Source: Acidobacteriaceae bacterium
GTDB taxonomy: Bacteria > Acidobacteriota > Terriglobia > Terriglobales > Acidobacteriaceae
NCBI GenBank assembly: GCA_030041435.1
Contig: JASHNW010000118.1
Span: 1 to 49,026 of the forward strand
Direction: 5' to 3'
DNA length: 49,026 bases
The notes below the pieces were generated by a model. That model did not search any database. It had not been told where the DNA came from and saw only the letters and a program-made list of their open reading frames with translations. The position numbers and the translations under genes are program-made. Of this stretch, positions 36,404 through 44,866 are shown piece after piece. Within the stretch, counting starts at the first letter, position 1. Each line of letters opens with the position of its first letter.

Positions 36404-38848
36404 CTATTCGTGGTGAAGAGCGGCCATGGGATGAATTCCTGTGGCGCGCCACGCAGGAACGTAGCAGGCGGCCAGTGCAACCACTCCCAGCACCAGGATG
36501 ACGATGCCGTAGGTGAGCAGATCGTCGACGCCGACGCCGAACAGCATGCTGCGCAGAAAACGCGTGAGGATGAGCGCTGCAGCCAGGCCGACGATAACGC
36601 CGGTAAGGGTGAGGCGCAGTCCCTGAGCGAGGACCTGTCGGAAGATGGCTGCCTTCTCGGCGCCCAGTGCGATGCGGATGCCGAACTCGTGGGTCCGCTG
36701 CCTGGTTGTATAGGCGACAACGCCGTAGAGGCCGACAGTGGCGAGTAGCAGCGCCAGCACTCCGAACGAACCGGCGAGATCGACCGCGATGCGCTCGAAG
36801 ACGTTACCCATCTGCATGTTGGCCTGGAGACTGGTTACGTCGAACAGTGGCAGGTCGGGATTCAGGCTGGCTATCGTGCGCTCCACCGCCGCGGCATATG
36901 TGAGCGGATCGCCGGCGACGCGCAGGTGCAGGATGGTTTCGTTGCGGTAGCTCTGCCAGAACGATGCCAGCACCAGCGGCGCCGGGGCGTACACCAGCCT
37001 CCGGTACTTCCCGTTGGCCGCCACGCCCACAACGGTCAGGCGGAGGCCCGCGATTTCGATGCGCCTGCCAAGGGCGTTTTGTCCGGGCCAGTAACGATCG
37101 ACAAAAGCCTGGTTGACGATGGCGACTGGCTGCGTGTCTGCCTTGTCGTCGTCGGTGAAATCACGGCCGGCGAGGAGCGGCGTCCGCAGGGTTTCGAGGT
37201 AGTTCGGCCCCACGCTGCCGCGATCTGCCTCCATGGATTCATGCGGGTGCGGAACGTAGCCCTCCGGCAGAACGCCATCGGAGTGAATGGTGAAGCTGAG
37301 GGGCGAGAAATCGGCGAGCGTGGCGGACTGCACGCCCGGCAATGCGCGAAGCCGCGTCAGCAGTTCGTGATCGAAGGCGATGCCCTGGGCGGCACTGAAC
37401 TCCGTGGGGCCGAGATCGTACGAGGCCAGCAAGACGTGGCCGGGGTCAAACCCCACATCGGAGTGGGCAGCCGCACTGAGGCTGCGTACGAGCAACCCGG
37501 CGCAGCTGAGCAGGACGAGCGACAGCGCAACCTGTGCGACAACGAGGCCGGAGGTGAGACGCGACTTGCCGAGGCCCCCGGATATGCTCTGCGCTTCGTC
37601 TTTCAGCACGGGCAAAGGCGAGAGATGCGAGGCGCGGAGCGCGGGGACGATACCGGAAACCGCGGCGGTGGCGATGGACGCGAGAATCGTGATGAACAGG
37701 ACGTTGAGATTAACGCTTCCGTTGACGGTGATGGGCAACGAATTGACGGGCAGAAAGGCGGCCAGCAGGTGGGAAGTCCAGAGGGTGACGAGGAAAGCGA
37801 CCGATCCGCCAGAAAGCGCGATCAGCAGGACTTCAGCCATCAGTTGGCGCACCAGCCGCCAGCGGCTGGAGCCGAGGGCGAGGCGGATGGCGAATTCACG
37901 CCGCCGCGACACGCTCCGAACCAGCAGGAGGTTGGCGACGTTCGCGCAGGCCAGCAGCAGTAGCACCGCGGCCAGCGCCATCAGCATGGGCAGTGTTCCC
38001 GCCAGGTAGACGTTGGCGCCGAAAGGCGAACGCCACAGCGGGTCCGTAGAGAGCCGGTTGTTGCCCTGGTGCGAGGTCGCGTACTGCGCGGCGATCTGCT
38101 GCATCAGGCGATTTAGCTCGTCTTCCGCCTGACGACGATCGACGCCGGGGCGCAGCGTGCCGAGGACGTTCAGCCAGGAGACGCCGCGGTCGTCCATCCA
38201 GCGAAAGCCCCAAACCTGGCGGGCCATGCCCAGGGGAATCCAGACATCGGCGCGCAGTCCACTTTTGCAGCCCTCAAAGTCTTTGGGAGCGACGCCGACG
38301 ATGGTGTAAGGATGGCGGTTGATCTCGACGATGCGGCCGACGACGGCCGGATCGGCGCCGAAATGGTTGCGCCACAGGTCATAACCGAGGATGACTTCCG
38401 CCTGCCCGGCAGCTTCGGTTGCGTTCGAGGCCAGCAGGGTGCGGCCGAGAAGCGGATGGACGCCGAGGACGTCGAAGTAATTCGCGGAGACCAGCGCGCC
38501 ATAGATGCGTTCCGGCTTCCCCGTCCCGGTGATGGACATGAAGTCGTCGTGGTAGGCGAGCAGGCCGGTGAGCGTTTTCGTGTTGTCGCGCAGATCGACG
38601 AAATCGGGATACGAGAAGGGCGGGCTCGGGTGCTCGCTGCGCTCTCCGCGCTGGATGGTGACCATGCGATCGGTGTGCGCAACGCCGGGAATGGGGTGGA
38701 GCAGAGTGGCGCTGATCCAGCTGAAGATGGTGCTGTTGGCGCCGATGCCGAGGGCGAGAGTGCAGACGGCGAGGAGGGTGAAGCCGGGGTTCTTCCAGAG
38801 CTGGCGCAGGGCGTGGCGGATTTCCTGGAGAAGGCTTTCGAGCGGCAT
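36404..38848 (-). CDS. ADOP-type duplicated FtsX/MacB-like permease (no prefix domain)
   Basis: This 814-residue inner-membrane protein is made of two MacB/FtsX halves. It begins almost directly with the first helix ([20 protein letters not shown]). A periplasmic core (PHPHESMEADRGSVGPNYL in the second half) and three-helix bundles follow: LACANVANLLLVRSVSRRRE and TTRQRTHEFGIRIALGAEKA. It ends YVPAWRATGIHPMAALHHE, as many ADOPs do. Unlike the ADOP at 1812 it lacks the soluble prefix and has no adjacent padR. No ATPase gene is near. The substrate is unknown. The broken FG-GAP copy lies 97 bp downstream. Confidence 0.92.
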   Translation of the reverse strand: MPLESLLQEIRHALRQLWKNPGFTLLAVCTLALGIGANSTIFSWISATLLHPIPGVAHTDRMVTIQRGERSEHPSPPFSYPDFVDLRDNTKTLTGLLAYHDDFMSITGTGKPERIYGALVSANYFDVLGVHPLLGRTLLASNATEAAGQAEVILGYDLWRNHFGADPAVVGRIVEINRHPYTIVGVAPKDFEGCKSGLRADVWIPLGMARQVWGFRWMDDRGVSWLNVLGTLRPGVDRRQAEDELNRLMQQIAAQYATSHQGNNRLSTDPLWRSPFGANVYLAGTLPMLMALAAVLLLLACANVANLLLVRSVSRRREFAIRLALGSSRWRLVRQLMAEVLLIALSGGSVAFLVTLWTSHLLAAFLPVNSLPITVNGSVNLNVLFITILASIATAAVSGIVPALRASHLSPLPVLKDEAQSISGGLGKSRLTSGLVVAQVALSLVLLSCAGLLVRSLSAAAHSDVGFDPGHVLLASYDLGPTEFSAAQGIAFDHELLTRLRALPGVQSATLADFSPLSFTIHSDGVLPEGYVPHPHESMEADRGSVGPNYLETLRTPLLAGRDFTDDDKADTQPVAIVNQAFVDRYWPGQNALGRRIEIAGLRLTVVGVAANGKYRRLVYAPAPLVLASFWQSYRNETILHLRVAGDPLTYAAAVERTIASLNPDLPLFDVTSLQANMQMGNVFERIAVDLAGSFGVLALLLATVGLYGVVAYTTRQRTHEFGIRIALGAEKAAIFRQVLAQGLRLTLTGVIVGLAAALILTRFLRSMLFGVGVDDLLTYGIVILVLGVVALAACYVPAWRATGIHPMAALHHE

Positions 38849-38981
38849 GGCGGGCCTCGCCCGAAGGGGCGAGCCTTTCGTCGCCAGGGCTGGCTGGGCC
38901 GAGTCCGACCCAATACTCTACCGCCGTGTCCGCCGGGCGACGGTGACCGCCGTCACGGAAGCGGGTTGAAGCGCCTGTGCA

Positions 38982-39515
38982 CTAATGCACGCCTTTGCTC
39001 GGGTCCCACGCACCTTCGAGCTTGCGCACATAGAGGATTTGCCCGATGTGGTAGGCGTTGTGTGCCGCGACATGCTCCACGAGCGAGGCGTTGGCGGCCA
39101 GTTTCTGATCGTCCGCCGACTGCACGGCGGTCTCCCAGTCGCTCATCACCTGATTGAGCTTCTTCACCAGATCGTCCCACTGTGCCGCGCTGAAGTCATT
39201 GAAGGTTTCGTCGTTGTTCCCGTCGAACGCGCCTGGTTTCTGCCCGTTAAACCGAAGCAGCGCACGCGAATCCCAGAACCAGAGATGGTACGCAAGTTGT
39301 CCCACAGAATGGCCGCCATGCCCAGGGTTCCAGTTGGCCTGTTCGGGCGTCAACCCCTGCACTGCAACGCTTGCCGGGACGAACCAGTCTTCCTGGTCGT
39401 GCGTGGTGTGCAGTTCCTCCAGCAGAATGCCGCGCAGTGTAGTGGGCGGCTGCTTGCTCTGCGCACTGGCGCCGAAAGGCAGACTCAGAAGCAGGAGCAG
39501 GGCGATCCTTTTCAT
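38982..39515 (-). CDS. Exported DinB-family protein
   Basis: This 177-residue protein has a signal peptide (MKRIALLLLLSLPFGASAQ). A four-helix DinB-like bundle follows, with the metal-binding histidines placed as in the family: His in VGQLAYHLWFWDSR and the C-terminal pair in EHVAAHNAYHIGQILYVRK. DinB/YfiT proteins are metal-dependent enzymes, some of them thiol transferases, and most are cytoplasmic. The exported form is common in acidobacteria, though its substrate is unknown. The ATG at 39515 follows AAGGAC by about eight bases. Confidence 0.85.
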   Translation of the reverse strand: MKRIALLLLLSLPFGASAQSKQPPTTLRGILLEELHTTHDQEDWFVPASVAVQGLTPEQANWNPGHGGHSVGQLAYHLWFWDSRALLRFNGQKPGAFDGNNDETFNDFSAAQWDDLVKKLNQVMSDWETAVQSADDQKLAANASLVEHVAAHNAYHIGQILYVRKLEGAWDPSKGVH

Positions 39516-39725
39516 GGCAAAGTCCTTGCGAAGCGATGATCCGCAGACTATACCAGGCTGCCGCGCCCCGACGCCATAGCCGCTTCCCCGGATTCTCGCG
39601 CTCCTTTTCGAGGCAACCGGCATCGGGGCAATGAGCGTCGACACGCACGCTATCGGATGCTCGTTTTCCCCCTTTGACCCGGCGACCGGCGCGGACTAGA
39701 CTCCGCTCAACGAAAGGCAGCGAAT

Positions 39726-40220
39726 ATGTTTTTAGTGATGCGCACGATCGCGTACGGCACGCTTTTCGTCGGGCTGCTGCTCATTTATCTGCCCGTCCGT
39801 GTCCTGGCGTGGTCAGGAATCAACCGGCCCGCGGGGATGGCAGCGCCGCAGATTGCGGGCATAATTGTGGCGACCATTGGCGCTGCGCTCACGGCCTGGT
39901 GCGTCGTCAGCTTTGTGAGCATCGGCAAGGGAACGCCGGCGCCGTTCGATGCGCCGCGCCGCCTGGTGGTGCGCGGGCCATATCGATTCGTGCGCAACCC
40001 GATGTACATGGGCGCAGCCCTGGCGCTGGCCGGAGCCGCGCTCTTCTGCCAATCCGCGGCACTGCTGCTTTACTGTGCCGGTTTTCTGCTGTTCTTCCAC
40101 GCCTTTGTGATTCTTTACGAGGAACCGACGCTGCGCCGGAAGTTCGGACCGGATTACGAGGCGTATTGCCGGCATGTGCGGCGATGGCGGCCGGGGATGG
40201 ACGCGACGGCGCAAGGCTGA
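39726..40220 (+). CDS. ICMT/PEMT-like membrane methyltransferase
   Basis: This 164-residue integral membrane protein has about four helices. The C-terminal catalytic signature of isoprenylcysteine or phospholipid methyltransferases is clear: GPYRFVRNPMYMGAALALAG, then the ILYEEPTLRRKFGPDYEAYC pattern and RWRP. These enzymes methylate small lipids or thiol/amine groups from SAM inside the membrane. It converges with the response-regulator gene with only 2 bp between stop codons. The substrate is not predictable. Confidence 0.87.
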   Translation: MFLVMRTIAYGTLFVGLLLIYLPVRVLAWSGINRPAGMAAPQIAGIIVATIGAALTAWCVVSFVSIGKGTPAPFDAPRRLVVRGPYRFVRNPMYMGAALALAGAALFCQSAALLLYCAGFLLFFHAFVILYEEPTLRRKFGPDYEAYCRHVRRWRPGMDATAQG

Positions 40221-40222
40221 GA

Positions 40223-40999
40223 CTACAAGCCCAGCCGAGCTTTGAAGGCGCGCACCCGATCGCGTGCAACGGTCAGGTCGCGGCCGTCCTTCAGGCGGAC
40301 GTTCAAAGCGCCTCCCGGGAGCGATGTCACCTCCCGGATGAAGGCGAAGCTCACAAGAGTGGCGCGGTGGATGCGCGCGAATTTCCTGGGATCGAGTTTC
40401 TTCTCGAGTTCCCCGATGGCGTGGTCCACGCAATACGCCTTGCCTTCGGAAACCGCATAGGTGAGCTTGTCCTCAGCGTAAAAGTGGGAGACTCGATCGA
40501 GGTCGAGGAACCAGAGGCGGTCGCCCAGACGCGAGGCGATACGGTCGGGATAATCCGGCCTGCCGTCGCGGCTTGCGTCGCGCAGCGACTCGGTCATTTG
40601 CCGGATCATTGCCTGCAGATCAAACGTTGCGGGCTCCGCCGAGGTTCGCAGCCGCTCGATTTTATTCAGAGCTCGATCCAGAGCTTCGGGCTCAATGGGT
40701 TTGAGGAGGTAGTCGACGGTGTTCACCTGAAATGCCTGCAGGGCATATCGGTCGTAAGCCGTGGTAAAGATCACGACGGGCTGGCTGGGCAGTTGCGCCA
40801 GAACCTCGAAGCCGCTGAGGCGCGGCATTTGAATGTCGAGGAAGCAGACATCCGGCGGGCTCTGTGTCAGCGCGGCCACGGCGTCTTCGGGGACGGTAGT
40901 GGCGCCGATGACGTCTACGCGGCCGGTCTTCTCGAGAAGACGCCGGAGGCGCTCGAGGGCGAGGGGTTCGTCGTCCACCAGGTAAGCACGCAGCTTCAT
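40223..40999 (-). CDS. LytTR-type response regulator
   Basis: This 258-residue regulator has an N-terminal receiver domain (LVDDEPLALERL, phosphoacceptor Asp55 in CFLDIQMPRLSG, FTTAYDRYALQAFQ, YLLKPIEPE with the conserved Lys). A linker and a C-terminal LytTR DNA-binding domain (ARIHRATLVSFAFIREVTS, then LKDGRDLTVARDR) follow. Such regulators bind DNA as dimers after phosphorylation. Its ATG overlaps the kinase gene's stop (ATGA, 40996-40999), so the pair is translationally coupled. Targets are unknown. Confidence 0.95.
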   Translation of the reverse strand: MKLRAYLVDDEPLALERLRRLLEKTGRVDVIGATTVPEDAVAALTQSPPDVCFLDIQMPRLSGFEVLAQLPSQPVVIFTTAYDRYALQAFQVNTVDYLLKPIEPEALDRALNKIERLRTSAEPATFDLQAMIRQMTESLRDASRDGRPDYPDRIASRLGDRLWFLDLDRVSHFYAEDKLTYAVSEGKAYCVDHAIGELEKKLDPRKFARIHRATLVSFAFIREVTSLPGGALNVRLKDGRDLTVARDRVRAFKARLGL

Positions 41000-42069
41000 A
41001 CGCGCGGCACAATCATCTCGACGACAGAATAGCCGTCCCTGCAGGAGATGTTCAGTCGGGCTTTGTCGCCGAACAGTGCATCGAGCCGCTGCACGAGCTT
41101 GTCGAGACCGTGGCCGGCGCGCATGGAAGTCAGGTCGAAGCCGGGGCCGGTGTCGCGCACTTCGATCCGCACGCTGCTGTCCTCAGTGCGCGCCGTGACG
41201 CCGACCTCACCCCCTTCCGGCCGCGGGGTGATGCCGTGTTTCACGGCGTTCTCCACGAGCGACTGCACTGACATGGGGGGCACGCCGGTTTCTTCCAGCG
41301 CGGCGGGCACGTCCATGGTTCCGCGCAACTTGCCGCCGAGGCGCACCTTTTCAATGTCGACGTAGCTTTCCACCATCGCCATCTCCTGCCGCAGCGGAAT
41401 CAGGGGATGGTCGCTGGTATCGAGCGAGGCGCGCAGCAGGGTTGCGAGGCGGCCCACAATCTGCTCGGCGCGGGCCGGATCGACGGCGATGAGGGCGCTG
41501 ATGGAGTTGAGCGTGTTGAAGAGGAAATGGGGATGGATCCAGGACTCGAGCGAACGCAGCCTCGTCTCCGCGGCCAGCTTGCGCGACCGCTCGTCGGCGA
41601 TCTCCTTTTCGTGCAGCTCCTGCTCCATCGACTGGACGCGCGCCAGCAGCGTGGCGTGGGTCATGGCGCCGAGGCCGAAGACCAGCGCCAGCGGGACGGC
41701 GAAGCGGAGGGTGCCGTAGTAGTCCGGCCAGAAGCGCTGCGGGCTCGCGGCACCCAGCGCTGTCAGCAGCGCCTGCGCCGCCAGGCAGCCCCCGACGGTG
41801 AAGACCAGGATCCCCGGAATCACCACGATCCACGGCGGAACCTTGCGGACCATCAGCCGATCGATCAGCCAGCCCAGCACCCACATCGCGAGAGCGCTGG
41901 TCAGGTTCGCGTAGACAAAGGTGAAGGCCAGAGTGTGCAGCACAGTAGCGGCGGTGCGAGCCGGACCGACCATGAAAACGATCAGGTCCACCACCGCCAC
42001 GGCAATGTTGGTCCACAGCAGGGAGAACGTCCATTTGTGTTTGAACGGGGTTACTTTCGCCGTCGTCAT
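40996..42069 (-). CDS. LytS/YpdA-type sensor histidine kinase
   Basis: This 357-residue kinase has four membrane helices in the first 145 residues with no large sensor loop, then a coiled coil (ARVQSMEQELHEKEIADERS). The His-kinase motif is WIHPHFLFNTLN (His181, FN185), and the ATPase domain has SVQSLVENAVKHG (N box) and VRDTGPGFDL (G1). This is the LytS family that pairs with LytTR regulators. The cue is unknown; the small membrane sensor suggests envelope state. The exported protein encoded 7 bp upstream may belong to the same signalling unit. Confidence 0.94.
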   Translation of the reverse strand: MTTAKVTPFKHKWTFSLLWTNIAVAVVDLIVFMVGPARTAATVLHTLAFTFVYANLTSALAMWVLGWLIDRLMVRKVPPWIVVIPGILVFTVGGCLAAQALLTALGAASPQRFWPDYYGTLRFAVPLALVFGLGAMTHATLLARVQSMEQELHEKEIADERSRKLAAETRLRSLESWIHPHFLFNTLNSISALIAVDPARAEQIVGRLATLLRASLDTSDHPLIPLRQEMAMVESYVDIEKVRLGGKLRGTMDVPAALEETGVPPMSVQSLVENAVKHGITPRPEGGEVGVTARTEDSSVRIEVRDTGPGFDLTSMRAGHGLDKLVQRLDALFGDKARLNISCRDGYSVVEMIVPRV

Positions 42070-42076
42070 GAGCTGC

Positions 42077-42916
42077 CTATTCCTGCGGGTTCAGCGCTTC
42101 CAAACTGCCGGTGCGGAAGACGCTGAGAGGCTGGGGAGCGGCCTGGCCGGGCAGCTTCATTTCCCCGGTGACTTCCTCGTAGATGGTGGCATATTCAATT
42201 TGCTTCGTCGCGAGCGACACCCAGATCTCACCCCAGTAGTCGCTGCGGCCGTCGAGGGTCATACCGCCGCTGGCAATCTGCACCGGGTTGAAAAACGCAC
42301 GGTAGTCGATGAGAGCGCAATCCTGGCCGTTTCGCCGCGAGCGCCCCACCCATTCGAGCACCAGATCATGGTTGTGAAAGGTGCCCACATCCGGCATCTT
42401 CACGTCCTGATCCAGGCCGGCGTGCAGCGGCTCGTTCAGCTTCAGCTGGTCGAAATAATTCTGGCCGAACATCTCGAACATGCCCGTATCCCAGACGAGG
42501 TTACGCTCAAGAACCGCGGTAGAAGGAAATGTTTTGAAGAAATCCGGACTCATGGTGTCGTCAAGGGCGTCGCGATAGCGGAATCCCTCCATGTAGCTCT
42601 GCGGCTGCGGCGCCGGGAACGGAGCCGTGGCGCCGATTGCCGTGGCAACACCGACGTTCTTCCACATCACTTCGCCGTTCGGCAGGCCGCGGGTGTAATC
42701 GCCAGTAACGCGCTGGCGCTGGATGATCTGGCCGGTGCTGTTGGCGGTGTTGTAGTCCACCGTAAAACGGTAGCTGCGAGGACCAGCATCCTTCACGGCG
42801 AGGCCATGCGGCAGGTCCCAGGTTTGCTGAGCGGACGACTGTGCGGGCAGAGGCTGGCCAGCGAGGCCAAAGGCTGCCCATACAGCAAAAGAAGCGATTC
42901 CGAATCGTGTACGCAT
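42077..42916 (-). CDS. Exported hypothetical protein in kinase operon
   Basis: This 279-residue protein has a signal peptide (MRTRFGIASFAVWAAFGLAG, cleavage after LPAQS). The mature chain is rich in aromatic and polar residues (SYRFTVDYNTANSTGQIIQR, NLVWDTGMFEMFGQNYF). I do not recognise the family. GGGAGGG precedes the ATG at 42916. It ends 7 bp before the sensor kinase gene. A role in presenting the signal to, or being controlled by, the LytS/LytTR pair is inferred from order only. Confidence 0.7.
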   Translation of the reverse strand: MRTRFGIASFAVWAAFGLAGQPLPAQSSAQQTWDLPHGLAVKDAGPRSYRFTVDYNTANSTGQIIQRQRVTGDYTRGLPNGEVMWKNVGVATAIGATAPFPAPQPQSYMEGFRYRDALDDTMSPDFFKTFPSTAVLERNLVWDTGMFEMFGQNYFDQLKLNEPLHAGLDQDVKMPDVGTFHNHDLVLEWVGRSRRNGQDCALIDYRAFFNPVQIASGGMTLDGRSDYWGEIWVSLATKQIEYATIYEEVTGEMKLPGQAAPQPLSVFRTGSLEALNPQE

Positions 42917-43065
42917 TGCGTGATCCCTCCCAGTGCGCAGTGTGGTCGGGAGCCAGGATGGATGCACGCGATAAGCGACGAAAGGCAGGGATTCCGGATG
43001 GCAGGCATTGGGAGCGGGATGAGGGGTGGGCCGCCTGGCGCCTTGCGACGCTTCGCGGGGACGGA

Positions 43066-43398
43066 TTACCCCGCCTTACGCTCATCCTCGTCTTCGAGGA
43101 CTTCGTCGAGCAGATCGCTGAGAGAGTGGGCGCGGCTGCGCAGGGCTTCTGCATTGTCGCCAGGAGCCGTCACGGCGTCGTAGCGGTCGGTGATGCGCAC
43201 CAGTTCATCGGCGATGTTGAGCGCGGCAAGCACCGCGACGCGCAGTGAATCCACGGTACGGCCCTGAGCCGCGACGGCCCGCATCTTGGCGTCTACCATC
43301 GATGCCAGCCGCTCCACATAGGCGCGATCCGTCCCGCGCAGCCGATACGTCTGATCGTAGATATCGACGCTAATCGACTGCATATTCGGAGGGCTCAT
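43066..43398 (-). CDS. zapA: Cell division protein ZapA
   Basis: This 110-residue protein begins with the beta-strand SISVDIYDQTYRLRG, followed by helix YVERLASMVDAKMRAVA and a long C-terminal coiled coil (VAVLAALNIADELVRITDRY). This is the ZapA architecture. ZapA bundles FtsZ filaments at the division ring. It begins six bases after the stop of the zapB-like gene, in the same transcript. The acidic tail (DEVLEDEDERK) is not remarkable. Confidence 0.92.
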   Translation of the reverse strand: MSPPNMQSISVDIYDQTYRLRGTDRAYVERLASMVDAKMRAVAAQGRTVDSLRVAVLAALNIADELVRITDRYDAVTAPGDNAEALRSRAHSLSDLLDEVLEDEDERKAG

Positions 43399-43404
43399 GT
43401 TGAC

Positions 43405-43686
43405 TCACGAGGTAATTTCATCCAGCTGCTTCAGCAGCCGCTCCACGCGCTGGCGCACCTGGTCGCGATCGCGCTCGAGGCTGCGCACCTGGTCCTGAGC
43501 CTGGGTCAGCAATGCGTTCTGGGCATCCATCAGGCTCTGGACGCGTGCGGCGTTCTCGTCGGCCTGCTGGCGCGCAGCTTTTTCAGTTTTCACAACCTCA
43601 ATAGCGCGAAGAATCCGCTGTTCCAGCGCGCTGAAGTCGTCCACTTGTGCGGCAACGTCCGATTCGTCCAATATCAGCGTCGACAT
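43405..43686 (-). CDS. ZapB-like coiled-coil cell division protein
   Basis: This 93-residue protein is almost wholly predicted coiled coil (FSALEQRILRAIEVVKTEKA, then QVRSLERDRDQVRQRVERLL). Its size, helical content and position just before zapA fit ZapB-type proteins, which join ZapA and FtsZ at mid-cell. GAGGAG lies before the ATG and a good promoter is 40 bp upstream. Sequence similarity alone would be weak, as coiled coils match many proteins. Confidence 0.75.
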   Translation of the reverse strand: MSTLILDESDVAAQVDDFSALEQRILRAIEVVKTEKAARQQADENAARVQSLMDAQNALLTQAQDQVRSLERDRDQVRQRVERLLKQLDEITS

Positions 43687-43726
43687 TAAAGCTCCTCGTA
43701 CAGCAGAATTTCAAGGGTATGGGCGC

Positions 43727-43754
43727 AGTATAGCGCTGTTTGTAAACTACACAA
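43727..43754 (-). promoter_or_regulatory. Sigma-70-type promoter for zapB-zapA
   Basis: On the minus strand TTGTGT (43749-43754) and TATACT (43727-43732) are separated by 16 bp. The start would lie about 34 bases before the zapB-like ATG at 43686. Matches are 4/6 and 5/6 to consensus. Confidence 0.6.
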
Positions 43755-44130
43755 CCGGCAATTCAGCCACGTTAGGGGTAACCGGAGTGCTACTTTTCGG
43801 GCAGCCCGGCGCCGGTGGCCGCGAGTTACGGTGCAATTTCCTTCCGTTTCGACCCCTGAAAAATCTCCTCGTTTGTACCTGGACGCCCGACGTCACCCTT
43901 GTGCGAACGGGCGATGCGGGCGTGGACACCTTTCCCCGGCGACGGAACTTTCTCGTCGTGTCTCCCAGGCGTCTGTGATTCAGCCGGTCCACGCCGAAGT
44001 TGCTCAGCAATTTCCGGCCGCGGATGGTTTTTGTCCCGTAGGTCCATGGCTGCCCCCTTCATCTTCAGGAGAGTCTGCAGGAGGCGCACCTGTTGCCTGG
44101 GGGACCGGGAGCGGATTGAAATCCGAGCCG
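43755..44130. other. Gene-free stretch upstream of zapB
   Basis: With the promoter region it forms 444 bp without a credible gene between the tail-anchored protein gene and zapB. Short open frames exist on both strands but have Arg/Pro/Ser-rich, non-protein-like composition. It holds a candidate structured RNA (entered separately). Confidence 0.5.
43878..43969 (-). ncRNA. Candidate structured RNA (three-way junction)
   Basis: On the minus strand CCTGG (43965-43969) pairs with CCAGG (43878-43882). Inside, GACAC (43958-43962) pairs with GTGTC (43925-43929), and ACGCCCG (43917-43923) pairs with CGGGCGT (43883-43889), stacked directly on the closing stem. Inner GU pairs favour the minus strand. 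It matches no RNA family I know; 6S RNA is often near zapA, but this fold is not a 6S hairpin. Confidence 0.25.
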
Positions 44131-44652
44131 TCAGCGTACGCGCACCAGCAGCCAAATCAAGAGCCCGATGAGCACGAGCAGGAGGACTCCGACGGAAATT
44201 GCAGCCTTCTTCAGGGTTGACTGCACCGAGCGAACATCTTCAACCATCTCAATGTTTTCCGTCACACTGCGCTCCGATGCCTCGCGCGCGCGCGTCATTT
44301 CCTCTTCAAGGCGCTTCATCTGCGAGAGCTGGTCCTGGAAGACCATGCGCAGATCGCGCTGGGCGACTGCCAGATCTCCCATGCTCTGCTTGAGCTCGGC
44401 GGTGAGGGCCGGGGAAGGCTCGGGATGGCTCATCTCCAGCAGGCGGGAGATGTAGGGCAGCAGCACGCGGAACTGCAGCAGGGACTTCCACATCGGGTTG
44501 TGCTCAAGCTCGTGCACCGAATCGCCAAAGACGGAAACCTGCTCGAGGTCCGTGTACTCCTGCGCATTCGCGTTCTTCGGTCCGGCCGGTTTTTCGTCGG
44601 TTGCCAGAGCGATGAGCCTGTCGACAGCCGATTCGGTAGCTTTACTGCTCAT
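44131..44652 (-). CDS. Tail-anchored coiled-coil hypothetical protein
   Basis: This 173-residue protein has a soluble helical body with coiled-coil parts (DLRMVFQDQLSQMKRLEEEM, then TRAREASERSVTENIEMVED). A single C-terminal membrane helix (ISVGVLLLVLIGLLIWLLVR) ends the chain, so the body faces the cytoplasm. There is no signal peptide. The ATG at 44652 follows AAGGAA by about ten bases. It sits between zapBA and aroDE on the same strand. Proteins of this build act as membrane tethers, but I cannot name a family. A link to division is only suggested by the neighbourhood. Confidence 0.7.
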   Translation of the reverse strand: MSSKATESAVDRLIALATDEKPAGPKNANAQEYTDLEQVSVFGDSVHELEHNPMWKSLLQFRVLLPYISRLLEMSHPEPSPALTAELKQSMGDLAVAQRDLRMVFQDQLSQMKRLEEEMTRAREASERSVTENIEMVEDVRSVQSTLKKAAISVGVLLLVLIGLLIWLLVRVR

Positions 44653-44866
44653 GGGGATGCTGTTCCTTGGTCCACTATAGACAATCGAGCGCCACGCTCC
44701 GAAGACTTTTTTCGCGCTGAGGAATCCGATGGTTAAGAAAGCTTCGACATCCGGCAGTAACTCGATGGTTATGCACCGATGAGGATGGTCCTCCATCTGC
44801 CGCAGCGTGCTCCGGGGCAGGACTCGAAGCGGCTCGATACGCTGACCGTGCAGCCGGTATCTGCTC

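Noticed and set aside
43687-43990. 6S RNA near zapA
   Set aside because: I looked for the long bubbled hairpin of 6S RNA on both sides of zapA (also 42917-43065) and did not find it.
43747-44010. An 87-codon minus-strand frame upstream of zapB
   Set aside because: Arg/Pro/Ser-rich, no ribosome-binding site, overlaps the zapB promoter and the candidate structured RNA.
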